Assembly (NCBI GenBank): GCA_021153325.1
Contig: JAGKTQ010000022.1
Coordinates: 1-44,122, forward strand
Reading direction: 5' to 3'
Length of the DNA: 44,122 nt
Source: Lachnospiraceae bacterium
GTDB lineage: Bacteria > Bacillota > Clostridia > Lachnospirales > Lachnospiraceae
In this document: piece by piece, positions 34,151 to 41,984 of the stretch
Layout: each line of letters starts with the position of its first letter
Numbering within the stretch: the stretch's first letter is position 1
The notes under the pieces: generated by a model
Told to the model about the DNA's origin: nothing
Seen by the model: the letters and a program-made list of their open reading frames with translations, nothing else
Database searches by the model: none
Position numbers and translations under genes: made by a program

Positions 34151-35407
34151 TTACTCCACCAATACTGGATCAAAACTTTCTTTCCAAGGTAATCCCCACT
34201 TATTCAATGCCTCCATGTATGGATCAGGGTCAAATTCTTCTACCGTATAAACTCCCGGTTTCTTCCATACTCCCGTAAGTAACATCATAGCACCAATCAT
34301 AGCAGGCACACCTGTTGTATAAGAAATTGCCTGCGAACCAACCTCTTTATAGCACTCCTGATGGTCACAAATATTATAAAGATAATATTTCTTCTCCTTT
34401 CCATCCTTTTTCCCGGTGAAAATACATCCAATATTTGTTTTGCCTTTTGTACGCGGTCCAAGGCTTGCCGGATCAGGCAAAAGTGCCTTCAAAAACTGAA
34501 TCGGAACAATTTCTTTTCCTTCATAAAGGATTGGTGTTGTAGAAAGCATTCCCACATTTTCCAAACATCTCATGTGGTCAAGGTAACTCTGTCCAAAGGT
34601 CATAAAGAAACGGATTCTCTTTACACCTGGAATATTTTTTGCCAGAGATTCAATCTCTTCATGGTGAAGCAGATACATGTCCTTCTTTCCCACTTGTTCA
34701 AAATCATAATCCCGCTTAATGCTCATAGCTGGAATTTCCACCCAATGTCCATTTTCCCAGTAGCTGCCCGGTGCAGAGACCTCACGCAGATTAATCTCAG
34801 GATTAAAATTAGTGGCAAATGGATACCCATGATCCCCACCATTGCAATCCAAAATGTCAATCGTATCAATCTCGTCAAATTCATGTTTCAAGGCATAGGC
34901 GCAATAAGCCTGTGTTACCCCCGGATCAAAACCGGAACCGAGAAGTGCGGTAATTCCTGCTTCCTCAAATTTTTTCTTATATGCCCACTGCCAGGAATAA
35001 TCAAAATATGCAGAAAATCCTTCTTCCTTGCATCGCTTATCGTAAATCTCACGCCACTTCGGATCTTCAATGTCTTCTGGCTCATAATTTGCAGTATCCA
35101 TGTAGTTGACCTTGCATGCAAGACAGGCATCCATAATTGTCAAATCCTGATAAGGCAGTGCAATATTCATGACCAAGTCCGGCTGGAACTGCTTGATCAG
35201 TGCGATAACCTCATCCTTATTGTCTGCATTTACCTGCGCCGTCTGAATTTTTGTCTTTCCGCCGGAAAGCTTTTCTGCCAGAACATCACATTTTGACTTT
35301 GTCCGGCTTGCGATCATAATCTCCTCAAATACTTCGCTGTTCTGACAACACTTATGAATTGCCACACTGGCAACGCCGCCACATCCGATAATCAACACTC
35401 TTCCCAT
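34151..35407 (-). CDS. Carboxynorspermidine/carboxyspermidine dehydrogenase (saccharopine dehydrogenase family)
   Basis: Condenses a diamine (putrescine) with aspartate semialdehyde and reduces the product with NADPH to the carboxy-polyamine that NspC decarboxylates. About 418 residues: Rossmann start RVLIIGCGGVASVAIHKC, DTANYEPEDI, SGFDPGVTQAYCAYA and DCNGGDHGYPFATNFNPEIN, as in Lys1-related carboxynorspermidine dehydrogenases. The ATG at 35407 follows AAGGAG by 9-10 nt; a longer reading lacks a site. Agmatine could be the amine acceptor instead of putrescine; the sequence does not decide. Confidence 0.9.
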   Translation of the reverse strand: MGRVLIIGCGGVASVAIHKCCQNSEVFEEIMIASRTKSKCDVLAEKLSGGKTKIQTAQVNADNKDEVIALIKQFQPDLVMNIALPYQDLTIMDACLACKVNYMDTANYEPEDIEDPKWREIYDKRCKEEGFSAYFDYSWQWAYKKKFEEAGITALLGSGFDPGVTQAYCAYALKHEFDEIDTIDILDCNGGDHGYPFATNFNPEINLREVSAPGSYWENGHWVEIPAMSIKRDYDFEQVGKKDMYLLHHEEIESLAKNIPGVKRIRFFMTFGQSYLDHMRCLENVGMLSTTPILYEGKEIVPIQFLKALLPDPASLGPRTKGKTNIGCIFTGKKDGKEKKYYLYNICDHQECYKEVGSQAISYTTGVPAMIGAMMLLTGVWKKPGVYTVEEFDPDPYMEALNKWGLPWKESFDPVLVE

Positions 35408-35479
35408 TTTTTCATTCTCCTTTTCTACTTCAAAGCTTCGTTTCAACTATTCCTGATTTCGTCATACGTTTTTCCAATT

Positions 35480-36343
35480 CTAACGAATATACTTTTCTTC
35501 TAATTTCAACAACAATTCCCTTAACACCTTCAACGCCACTGCAGTAGATGCACCACTTGTATCAAGAGGTGGTGAAAGCTCATTTATATCACAGCCAACT
35601 ATATTTAATTCTCCCACCTTCATAACTGCTTCTAACAGCTGTAAAAAGCTGACACCTCCCGCCTCCGGTGTTCCTGTTCCCGGGAAAACAGAAGGGTCTA
35701 ACACATCCAGATCCAACGTAAAATACACAGGTTTTCCTTTTAATTTTTCAATGACTTCTTCCAAGCCTTCAAAATCAAATTTTCTTGTTGTTACATGGTC
35801 TTTTCCCCATGCAAATTCAGCACGTTCCCCGCTTCGTATGCCAAACTGAAAAATCCTGCCATCCCCTACCAGATCCCATACTCTATGGAGCACCGTAGCA
35901 TGAGAGAGCGTTGCACCCAAATATTCCTCTCTCAAATCTGCATGAGCATCAAAATGAATCACATGTAAATCTGGATATTTTTCAAAAACAGCCTGCACTG
36001 CGCCGAGCGTTACTAAATGTTCCCCACCGATCATAAGCGGTAGTTTTCCATCCTTTAAAATCTCCTTCGTACATTTTGTAATATCCTTTAATGCAAGAGA
36101 AGTGTCTCCAAAGCAGAGCTCCAGATCACCTCCATCAAAAATCTTACAATCTTCTAAATCCAAATCCTGATAAGGACTGTAAGTCTCCAATCCATATGAT
36201 TCTGCACGCATAGTTTTACTGGCAAATCTCGTACCCGGACGATAAGAAGTAGTCGAATCAAAGGGCGCACCGAACAATACAATTCTTGCTTCTTCATAAG
36301 CCGCGTCACAACCTAAAAAAGTTTCTATATTTTTATTCCACAT
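35480..36343 (-). CDS. speB: Agmatinase or related ureohydrolase
   Basis: Mn-dependent ureohydrolase that would turn agmatine into putrescine and urea. The 287 residues show all metal-binding blocks: GGEHLVTLG, HFDAHADLREEYLG and TLDLDVLDPSVFPGTGTPE. The N-terminus GAPFDSTTSYRPGTRFA is agmatinase-like. It overlaps speE by 11 bp. Related enzymes in other bacteria cleave N1-aminopropylagmatine instead, so the true substrate is open given the neighbours. Confidence 0.92.
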   Translation of the reverse strand: MWNKNIETFLGCDAAYEEARIVLFGAPFDSTTSYRPGTRFASKTMRAESYGLETYSPYQDLDLEDCKIFDGGDLELCFGDTSLALKDITKCTKEILKDGKLPLMIGGEHLVTLGAVQAVFEKYPDLHVIHFDAHADLREEYLGATLSHATVLHRVWDLVGDGRIFQFGIRSGERAEFAWGKDHVTTRKFDFEGLEEVIEKLKGKPVYFTLDLDVLDPSVFPGTGTPEAGGVSFLQLLEAVMKVGELNIVGCDINELSPPLDTSGASTAVALKVLRELLLKLEEKYIR

Positions 36344-37184
36344 CTTCTAGCATCTCCTCTACATAGTTCGGCAATGCAAATGCACCTGCATGCAGTTCCG
36401 TATTGTAATATTTCGTCTTTAATCCAAGCACGTTCCATTTTACAAAGTTGGCATCTTTGATCGGATGATATTTCTTGGAAGCAAAACCAAACAGCCAATG
36501 ACCGGATGGATACGTTGGAATATGTGCCTGATATACTTTGCTCACTGGAAAGGACTCGACAATTCGCTTATGTGCCCGCTGCATTGCCTGCCTGTCTTCG
36601 GGGTAAAAAGGACTTTCATGTTGGTTCACCATAATGCCGTCCTCTTTTAATGCTTTATAGCAGTTCCCATAAAATTCCTTCGTAAATAACCCCTCTCCCG
36701 GTCCGAATGGATCTGTTGAATCTACAATGATCAAGTCATATTCATCTTCCATGTGACGCACATAGGCAAGTCCATCCTCATAATGAATATGTACTTTTTC
36801 ATCACGGAGTCGTCCTGCAGTCTGTGGCAAATACTTTTTGCACACTTCTACTACAAGCTCATCAATTTCCACAAGATCAATCCATGCAACATTGGGATAT
36901 CGCAAAAGCTCCCGAACTGCGCCGCCATCGCCACCACCGATCACAAGTACCTTTTTTACATTTGGGTGAACTGCCATCGGCACATGCACGATCATTTCAT
37001 GATAAATAAATTCATCCTTTTCTGTCAGCATCATGTAACCATCCAACGCCAGAAATCTTCCAAATTCCTTGGATTCAAAAATATCAATACGCTGAAACTC
37101 ACTGTTTCCCGAATACAATTGCCTGTCTACCTTTATGGACAGTTTTACATTTTTCGTATGCTTTTCCGAAAACCACAATTCCAT
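36333..37184 (-). CDS. speE: Polyamine aminopropyltransferase (spermidine synthase)
   Basis: Transfers an aminopropyl group from decarboxylated S-adenosylmethionine to putrescine (or to agmatine) to make spermidine (or aminopropylagmatine). The 283 residues show FLALDGYMMLTEKDEFIYHE, the AdoMet motif LVIGGGDGG, VEIDELVVEVCKKYLP and the catalytic aspartate in DLIIVDSTDPFGPGEGLFT. Directly upstream are speA and speD, which provide agmatine and the aminopropyl donor. Confidence 0.95.
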   Translation of the reverse strand: MELWFSEKHTKNVKLSIKVDRQLYSGNSEFQRIDIFESKEFGRFLALDGYMMLTEKDEFIYHEMIVHVPMAVHPNVKKVLVIGGGDGGAVRELLRYPNVAWIDLVEIDELVVEVCKKYLPQTAGRLRDEKVHIHYEDGLAYVRHMEDEYDLIIVDSTDPFGPGEGLFTKEFYGNCYKALKEDGIMVNQHESPFYPEDRQAMQRAHKRIVESFPVSKVYQAHIPTYPSGHWLFGFASKKYHPIKDANFVKWNVLGLKTKYYNTELHAGAFALPNYVEEMLEDVE

Positions 37185-37220
37185 TTATTAATTCTCCTTT
37201 CCTGTTTTTGTGCACTTGAC

Positions 37221-38669
37221 TCATTTAAGCACATTTAGTCTTTCTATATTCATATCCTCCGGACCTGTCATGGAACAGCCTTTTTCCTTAGCATATCGGA
37301 TATAATCCAGTATTTCTCCGGTAATCAGCTCTCCCGGTGCTAGAATTGGAATTCCCGGCGGATAACACATAACAAATTCTGCACACACCCTGCCTTTTGT
37401 TTCTCCTATCGGCAAGGATTCCTTCGCCCCGTAAAATGCTTCCTGTGGTGCTGTCGCTACAGTCGGATTAATATACTCTGCTTCCAACATACCGCTCGTA
37501 TCCTGTTTGTATCGCCTGCGAATCTCAGAAAGTGCACTGACCAACCGTTCAATATCCCGCGGTCTGTCCCCCACCGAAATGTACGCAAGCAGATTTCCGA
37601 TATCTCCAAATTCTGTCTGTATGTCATAGTCGTCCCGCAAAATATCATAGACCTCGATCCCTGCCAGCCCGATATTTCTCGTATGTACTGACAGCTTTGT
37701 CACATCGAAATCATAGATCGAATCCCCGTTTTTCAATTCTGTAGAATATGCGTAGTAATCACCGATTTCATTGATTTCATCTCGTGCATACTGTACCAGA
37801 TGAATAATATTGTCAAATATCCTTTCCCCATTCAACGCCATATTTCTCCGTGAAATGTCAAGGCTGGATAAGAGCAGATACGAACCGCTCGTTGTCTGTG
37901 TCAGGTTTACAATTTGTCTCACATACCCTTCGTTTACATTCGGTCCCATTAATAAAAAAGAACTCTGGGTCAAGGAACCTCCCGACTTATGCATACTTAC
38001 CGATGCCATATCCGCTCCTGCTTCCATGGCAGATATAGGCAGACTTTTATGAAAATAAAAATGAGTTCCGTGCGCTTCATCTACAAGCACCATCATGCCA
38101 TTTGCATGTGCCAGTTCTACAATTTCCTTCATATTAGAACAAATTCCGTAATAAGTCGGATTGTTTACTAAAATTGCCTTGGCATCTGGATTTTCCCGAA
38201 TCGCTTTTTCAACTTCAGAAACTTTCATACCAAGAGAAATTCCAAGCTCATGATTCGTTTCCGGATTTACATATACCGGAACGGCTCCGCACAAGATCAT
38301 AGCATTAATCGCACTTCTATGTACATTTCGCGGCAGAATGATCTTGTCTCCCCGCTTACACGCCGTTAAAACCATTGCCTGTACCGCGCTGGTCGTTCCA
38401 CCTACCATAAAAAAGGCATGTGCTGCACCAAATGCATCTGCTGCCAGTTCCTCCGCTTCTTTGATGACCGAGACCGGATGGCAGAGATTATCTAATGATT
38501 TCATGGAATTAACGTCCAACTCCATACACTTTTCACCTAAAAAATAAGTCAGTTCCTTGTTCCCTTTTCCCCTTTTGTGACCGGGTACATCAAAGGGCAC
38601 AATACGCATTGTCTTTAACTGTTGCAGTGCCTCCATGATCGGCGCTCTATCCTGATTTAAAACCGACAT
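37221..38669 (-). CDS. speA: Arginine decarboxylase, PLP fold type I (short Orn/Lys/Arg decarboxylase)
   Basis: Decarboxylates arginine to agmatine. The 482-residue protein is of the short aminotransferase-fold group (Bacillus SpeA length), with DVPGHKRGKGN at the start, LDVNSMKSLDNLCHP, VDEAHGTHFYFH and the PLP lysine K228 in VSMHKSGGSLTQSS. The group also contains lysine and ornithine decarboxylases; arginine is chosen because speB and speE follow. It starts 11 bp after speD ends. Confidence 0.88.
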   Translation of the reverse strand: MSVLNQDRAPIMEALQQLKTMRIVPFDVPGHKRGKGNKELTYFLGEKCMELDVNSMKSLDNLCHPVSVIKEAEELAADAFGAAHAFFMVGGTTSAVQAMVLTACKRGDKIILPRNVHRSAINAMILCGAVPVYVNPETNHELGISLGMKVSEVEKAIRENPDAKAILVNNPTYYGICSNMKEIVELAHANGMMVLVDEAHGTHFYFHKSLPISAMEAGADMASVSMHKSGGSLTQSSFLLMGPNVNEGYVRQIVNLTQTTSGSYLLLSSLDISRRNMALNGERIFDNIIHLVQYARDEINEIGDYYAYSTELKNGDSIYDFDVTKLSVHTRNIGLAGIEVYDILRDDYDIQTEFGDIGNLLAYISVGDRPRDIERLVSALSEIRRRYKQDTSGMLEAEYINPTVATAPQEAFYGAKESLPIGETKGRVCAEFVMCYPPGIPILAPGELITGEILDYIRYAKEKGCSMTGPEDMNIERLNVLK

Positions 38670-38680
38670 CTTCCTCTCTC

Positions 38681-39475
38681 CTATTCGTACACATTCGTTC
38701 CACTAAAAATTTCGATCATCTCCTGACGCAGACTATTACTGATCTGTAATCTTGTTTTCGGTGGTATTTCAAAAATATCCGTATTAAACAAATAATTTTG
38801 TAGATCCATTTCCTTGATCATCATTTTTGTGTGGAACAAATTTGCCTGATACATATTAATATCAATAGCATCATATTTCTGCATGATTTCCGGTGCAATG
38901 TAATCCTGAATGGAAGTAATCTTGTGATCCATAAAGAGCTTTTTTCCTTCCATATTACGTGTAAATCCGCGCACACGGTAATCCATCGTAATAATATCCG
39001 AGTCGAAACTTCCAATCAGATAATCCAGTGTACTAAGCGGCGTGATCTCTCCGCAGGTTGCTACATCAATGTCTACGCGAAAAGTTGCGATACAAGTATC
39101 CGGATGATATTCCGGGTATGTATGTACTGTTACATGACTTTTATCCAGATGCCCAACAACCGTATCCCGCAGGTGAATGGATGCATCTTCCAAAGTCTCA
39201 TAGCCAGACGGCAGCATATTTCCTTCCGCGATTAAAAAAGTAACACTTGCGCCCTGCGGTTCATAATCCTGTTTCGATACATTCAGTACATGTGCACCTA
39301 TCATTTCTGTTACATGAAATAATATTTTGGTAAGACGGTCTGAATTATACTGCTCATCAATATAAGCAATGTATTCCATCTGCTCTCTTGCCGTTTTTGC
39401 ATAACATACATCATAAATGTTAAAGCTAAGGGATTTCGTTAAATTATTAAATCCATATAATTTCATCTTACTCAT
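38681..39475 (-). CDS. speD: S-adenosylmethionine decarboxylase proenzyme
   Basis: Pyruvoyl enzyme that makes decarboxy-AdoMet, the aminopropyl donor. About 264 residues, the long E. coli-type SpeD rather than the short archaeal/Bacillus form. The self-cleavage serine is Ser113 in LDKSHVTVHTYPE and the catalytic cysteine Cys141 in ATCGEITPLS, nearly the E. coli positions. The ATG at 39475 follows AGAGGA; an upstream GTG runs through the terminator and is rejected. First gene of the polyamine operon, directly after an attenuator-like leader. Confidence 0.94.
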   Translation of the reverse strand: MSKMKLYGFNNLTKSLSFNIYDVCYAKTAREQMEYIAYIDEQYNSDRLTKILFHVTEMIGAHVLNVSKQDYEPQGASVTFLIAEGNMLPSGYETLEDASIHLRDTVVGHLDKSHVTVHTYPEYHPDTCIATFRVDIDVATCGEITPLSTLDYLIGSFDSDIITMDYRVRGFTRNMEGKKLFMDHKITSIQDYIAPEIMQKYDAIDINMYQANLFHTKMMIKEMDLQNYLFNTDIFEIPPKTRLQISNSLRQEMIEIFSGTNVYE

Positions 39476-39504
39476 GGCAATTCCTCTTTTCACACAATAT
39501 AAAT

Positions 39505-39541
39505 AAAAAAGGTGATACACTTTTCAAACTGTGTATCACCT
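39505..39541 (-). terminator. Intrinsic terminator in the speD leader
   Basis: A perfect 11-bp stem, AGGTGATACAC with GTGTATCACCT and a 9-10-nt loop, is followed by TTTTTT on the minus strand. It ends about 30 nt ahead of the speD ATG and lies downstream of the only strong promoter, so it must be bypassed for the operon to be expressed. Confidence 0.85.
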
Positions 39542-39715
39542 AAATCTCAAATCAAAATTACACTATATTCCAATTATATACTGATAAAATAAAATAATAT
39601 TCTATCTTCTACTTATTGTTAGAAATATGGCTTTAGAGTCTATATAGCAAGAACTTACTTTTACTACTCTTATTGATTGTTCACTAAAGTGATATACAGC
39701 TGAGTTTTCACTCAA

Positions 39716-39754
39716 TCAATAAGGCAACGAAAGTTGCCAAAAATGGTAATTCAT
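39716..39754 (-). CDS. Possible 12-codon leader peptide in the speD leader
   Basis: Minus-strand ATG at 39754 opens a short frame MNYHFWQLSLPY ending at TGA 39716-39718. AGGGA stands just ahead of the ATG, closer than ideal. The frame covers the GGCAAC hairpin and ends inside the 5' arm of the 11-bp stem, so a ribosome on it would disturb the leader fold. It may be chance. Confidence 0.25.
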   Translation of the reverse strand: MNYHFWQLSLPY

Positions 39755-39794
39755 TCCCTGCTTTATGGCTCTTACACCTAACAACATTGCGTTA

Positions 39795-39823
39795 ATTATA
39801 TAAAGTATTAAAGTATTTTGCAA
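39795..39823 (-). promoter_or_regulatory. Promoter of the polyamine operon
   Basis: TTGCAA (39818-39823), exactly 17 bp, TATAAT (39795-39800) on the minus strand, with start expected near 39788. It sits just past the TetR remnant. Confidence 0.85.
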
Positions 39824-39838
39824 GTAATTTTTTTATTT

Positions 39839-40126
39839 TTAATATAGAAGTAAATGTAACTGCTCCTCCCATTTTTTATTCCAAGAAACATTTTTCATTG
39901 TTGCAATCGATGAAATCCCATGTACTATTGCCCACATTTTTATAATTTGAATTTCCTGTTCCTCTATTGAAAGCGTTTTTCCATTCTCCTTGTTATATCT
40001 TATGACCAATTGTTTAAAATATTCAAATGGCAAAAAATTTTCTGTTCCCCCTTCGTTTACCATCTCTATCCCTGCTTCGATCAGTGCATTTTTTAAGTCT
40101 CCGTGATGATAAGAACTATTTGACAT
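39839..40126 (-). pseudogene. TetR-family regulator with internal deletion
   Basis: A 95-residue frame joins the first about 31 residues of a TetR protein (SYHHGDLKNALIEAGIEMVN) directly to a TetR C-terminal segment (MWAIVHGISSIATMKN). The helix-turn-helix recognition part and much of the ligand domain, roughly 70-100 residues compared with the family, are missing, with the joint near 40033. The reading frame survives but the protein should not bind DNA. Overlaps the hydrolase remnant by 11 bp. Confidence 0.75.
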
Positions 40127-40517
40127 ACTTTAACATTACCTCCAACACTGCATCATTTTCCTCCCACAGCGGACTGTGTGCAGAATTTTCAAAAATATAT
40201 ATTTCTTTTTCCGGTGCTTCTAATTGTTCAAATAGTTCTTCCACAAGAGTTACCGGACATGTATAGTCATACTGACCAGAAATAAAACAAATCGGTATTT
40301 GGACTTCTTTCTCTTTATCCACAGTTATATTGGTATTAGCATAGGCGCTTGCCTGACATACTACTTTTCCTTTCCAATAATTTATCTTCTCTTCCATTGT
40401 ATAACACTTCGAAAACATTTGGGGTAAGAAGATTCCAAAACAATCAATACTATCTTCATGATTTTTTTCATCCTCCAATCCCCCTAAAAATAAAAAACAT
40501 AAACTTAACACTGTCAA
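40116..40517 (-). pseudogene. C-terminal remnant of an alpha/beta hydrolase
   Basis: A frame of about 133 codons with the end of a proline-iminopeptidase-like alpha/beta hydrolase: the acid in CFISGQYDYTCPV and the histidine in ENSAHSPLWEEN are present, but the N-terminal half with the nucleophile serine is absent. No good start exists; the frame runs back into the mgtC terminator. Probably half of a lost hydrolase-TetR pair, together with the truncated TetR. Confidence 0.75.
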
Positions 40518-40528
40518 GTTTATGTTTT
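40494..40528 (-). terminator. Intrinsic terminator of mgtC
   Basis: AAAACATAAACTT (40494-40506) pairs with AAGTTTATGTTTT (40516-40528), a perfect 13-bp stem; the minus-strand 3' side continues TTTTTTATTTTT. It ends about 70 bp after mgtC, and the hydrolase remnant begins right behind it. Confidence 0.85.
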
Positions 40529-40596
40529 CTATAAATTGCTGTTTATTTTATATAGATTTATTATTTTTCTTTATGGCTGTTTCCGCACTCCTGTCC

Positions 40597-41286
40597 CTAC
40601 AATTTTTCTATAAAAGACACACCCTCAATACTTCCTATGATAGCAAGCATTTCTTCCTGCGTTCTCTTTATCTGGCTTTCTAAGGTAAGCACTACGCTAA
40701 GTTCTCCCGTTTTAATATGCTTGTTTTTTCCAATCTCAATATTCGTTACATCAAAGCCACTTTCCCGTGCATGAATCAGAAAAGTGCTGAACATTTTCTT
40801 ACCGTCAAACTCTAAATAGACATCCATAATGTTAGAATGCTTTCTGATCACACAGTCCATCTTTTCTAAAAATTCCATGATCAAAAAAACAATAATTCCT
40901 CCGGCAATAGCGCCTTCATAAAATCCAATACCAATTGCAAGTCCACAACATGCGGAAGTCCACATTCCTGCTGCCGTCGTTATACCTTTTATCTGCTGCC
41001 TTCCTGTCACGATAATAGTTCCAGCACCTAGAAAACCAATACCGCTGACTACCTGTGCTCCCATTCGTGTTGGGTCGGACGTTCCAAATACTTGATAAAC
41101 ATACTGATTTGTCATCATAACAAGCGTAGAACCAAGACAAACTAAAATATAAGTACGAAAACCAGCCGGACGATTTTTTCTTCCACGCTCCAATCCCAAT
41201 ATTCCACCTATGATAAGGGATAATACAATTCTGAGGCAGACAGATGCTAAATTGATTTCCCTTAAATAACTCAAGCCCTCTCCCAT
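40597..41286 (-). CDS. MgtC/SapB family membrane protein
   Basis: A 229-residue protein: N-terminal four to five helix MgtC domain with LGLERGRKNRPAGFRTYILV, GAQVVSGIGFLGAGTII and KGITTAAGMWTSACCGLAIG, then a C-terminal ACT-like cytoplasmic domain (from about residue 150). The family includes MgtC of Salmonella, tied to magnesium limitation and F-ATPase control; most Gram-positive members have no tested role. Own terminator; upstream gap of 118 bp with a TATAAT on the minus strand but no good -35. Confidence 0.92.
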   Translation of the reverse strand: MGEGLSYLREINLASVCLRIVLSLIIGGILGLERGRKNRPAGFRTYILVCLGSTLVMMTNQYVYQVFGTSDPTRMGAQVVSGIGFLGAGTIIVTGRQQIKGITTAAGMWTSACCGLAIGIGFYEGAIAGGIIVFLIMEFLEKMDCVIRKHSNIMDVYLEFDGKKMFSTFLIHARESGFDVTNIEIGKNKHIKTGELSVVLTLESQIKRTQEEMLAIIGSIEGVSFIEKL

Positions 41287-41404
41287 AATAATTTCTCCAT
41301 TTCCTATACTATCTTCTTATTTTCCTAACTCCATTATAGCAAAAAATAAAAAAATTTTATAGAAATATCGCATGCTACAATACCCTTATTATGGTTACTT
41401 ATGA

Positions 41405-41932
41405 CTACATCATCTTCCCCAAAACAATGCTTGCGATTACCCCCGTTAATGTGCTGAGCAAAGCGCCCCCTAATGTCCAACGGGTCTTTGTCACCTTTGC
41501 TGTCATATAATAAACTGACATCGTATAAAATACTGTTTCTGTACAGCTCATCATAATCGATGTAATCATCCCTGTTACAGAGTCCGGTCCATACGTTTTA
41601 AAAATATCAAGAACTAATCCAGTTGCTGCCGAAGACGAAAACATTTTAATAATAATGACTGGAACAATATCCGGGCACAGACCTATCTTCTCCGTAACTC
41701 CGGATAAAAGTCTTCCAAGAAAATCTAAAAAACCAGAGGCACGAAGTACCCCAACCCCTACCATCAATCCTACTAATGTAGGCATGATCTGAAAAACTGT
41801 CATAAAGCCTTCTTTGGCGCCTCGGACAAAATCATCATACACTTTTGTTTTCGTAGCCAGCCCATACGCTACAATATAAAAAATAATGAGCGGAATCATA
41901 ATATTTGAAATGTTCGATAATACATTTACCAT
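41405..41932 (-). CDS. spmB: Spore maturation protein B
   Basis: A 175-residue membrane protein with the Gate/nucleoside-recognition fold. Landmarks are IPLIIFYIVAYGLATKTKVY, FVRGAKEGFMTVFQIMPTLV, VLRASGFLD, and SCTETVFYTMSVYYMT, as in SpmB, which with SpmA helps dehydrate the spore core. GAGGAGGAG lies ahead of the ATG. spmA normally lies immediately upstream; here that place is taken by the RhuM gene, 52 bp away, and spmA is not in the window. This supports a spore-forming host. Confidence 0.92.
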   Translation of the reverse strand: MVNVLSNISNIMIPLIIFYIVAYGLATKTKVYDDFVRGAKEGFMTVFQIMPTLVGLMVGVGVLRASGFLDFLGRLLSGVTEKIGLCPDIVPVIIIKMFSSSAATGLVLDIFKTYGPDSVTGMITSIMMSCTETVFYTMSVYYMTAKVTKTRWTLGGALLSTLTGVIASIVLGKMM

Positions 41933-41984
41933 AGAGTTTCTCCTCCTCTATTATCAATGTATTCTTTATTTTTCAATTATATTA

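Larger units (their letters stand above)
39476..39788 (-). promoter_or_regulatory. Structured attenuator-like 5' leader of the polyamine operon
   Basis: About 313 nt between promoter and speD. Paired elements seen, as minus-strand RNA: an outer stem TTGTTAG (39778-39784) with CTAACAA (39616-39622), extendable across a G-U pair; hairpin GGCAAC/GTTGCC (39723-39738); an 11-bp stem CTTATTGATTG/CAATCAATAAG (39713-39723 with 39669-39679) enclosing GAGT-GAAA-ACTC and TCAC-TTTA-GTGA hairpins, a three-way junction; then the terminator. GTATATCACTT (39687-39697) in the junction can pair with the terminator's 5' arm AGGTGATACAC (10 of 11 positions, one G-U), so junction and terminator can exclude an antiterminator. 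I recognise no known riboswitch class. Confidence 0.65.

Noticed and set aside
34361..35296. Long plus-strand open frame opposite the dehydrogenase gene
   Set aside because: It lies wholly antisense to a well-recognised enzyme, has no ribosome site and reads as low-likelihood protein.
39476..39520. GTG start for speD at 39520
   Set aside because: It would begin inside the terminator hairpin and add residues absent from SpeD; AGAGGA precedes the ATG at 39475.
39600..39790. SAM-I riboswitch or T-box as the speD leader
   Set aside because: The conserved SAM-I core and the T-box sequence are both absent; only the metG leader has a T-box.
40494..40528. Hairpin as the operator of the hydrolase-TetR pair
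   Set aside because: The 13-bp stem with a T tract on the minus strand fits a terminator for mgtC better.
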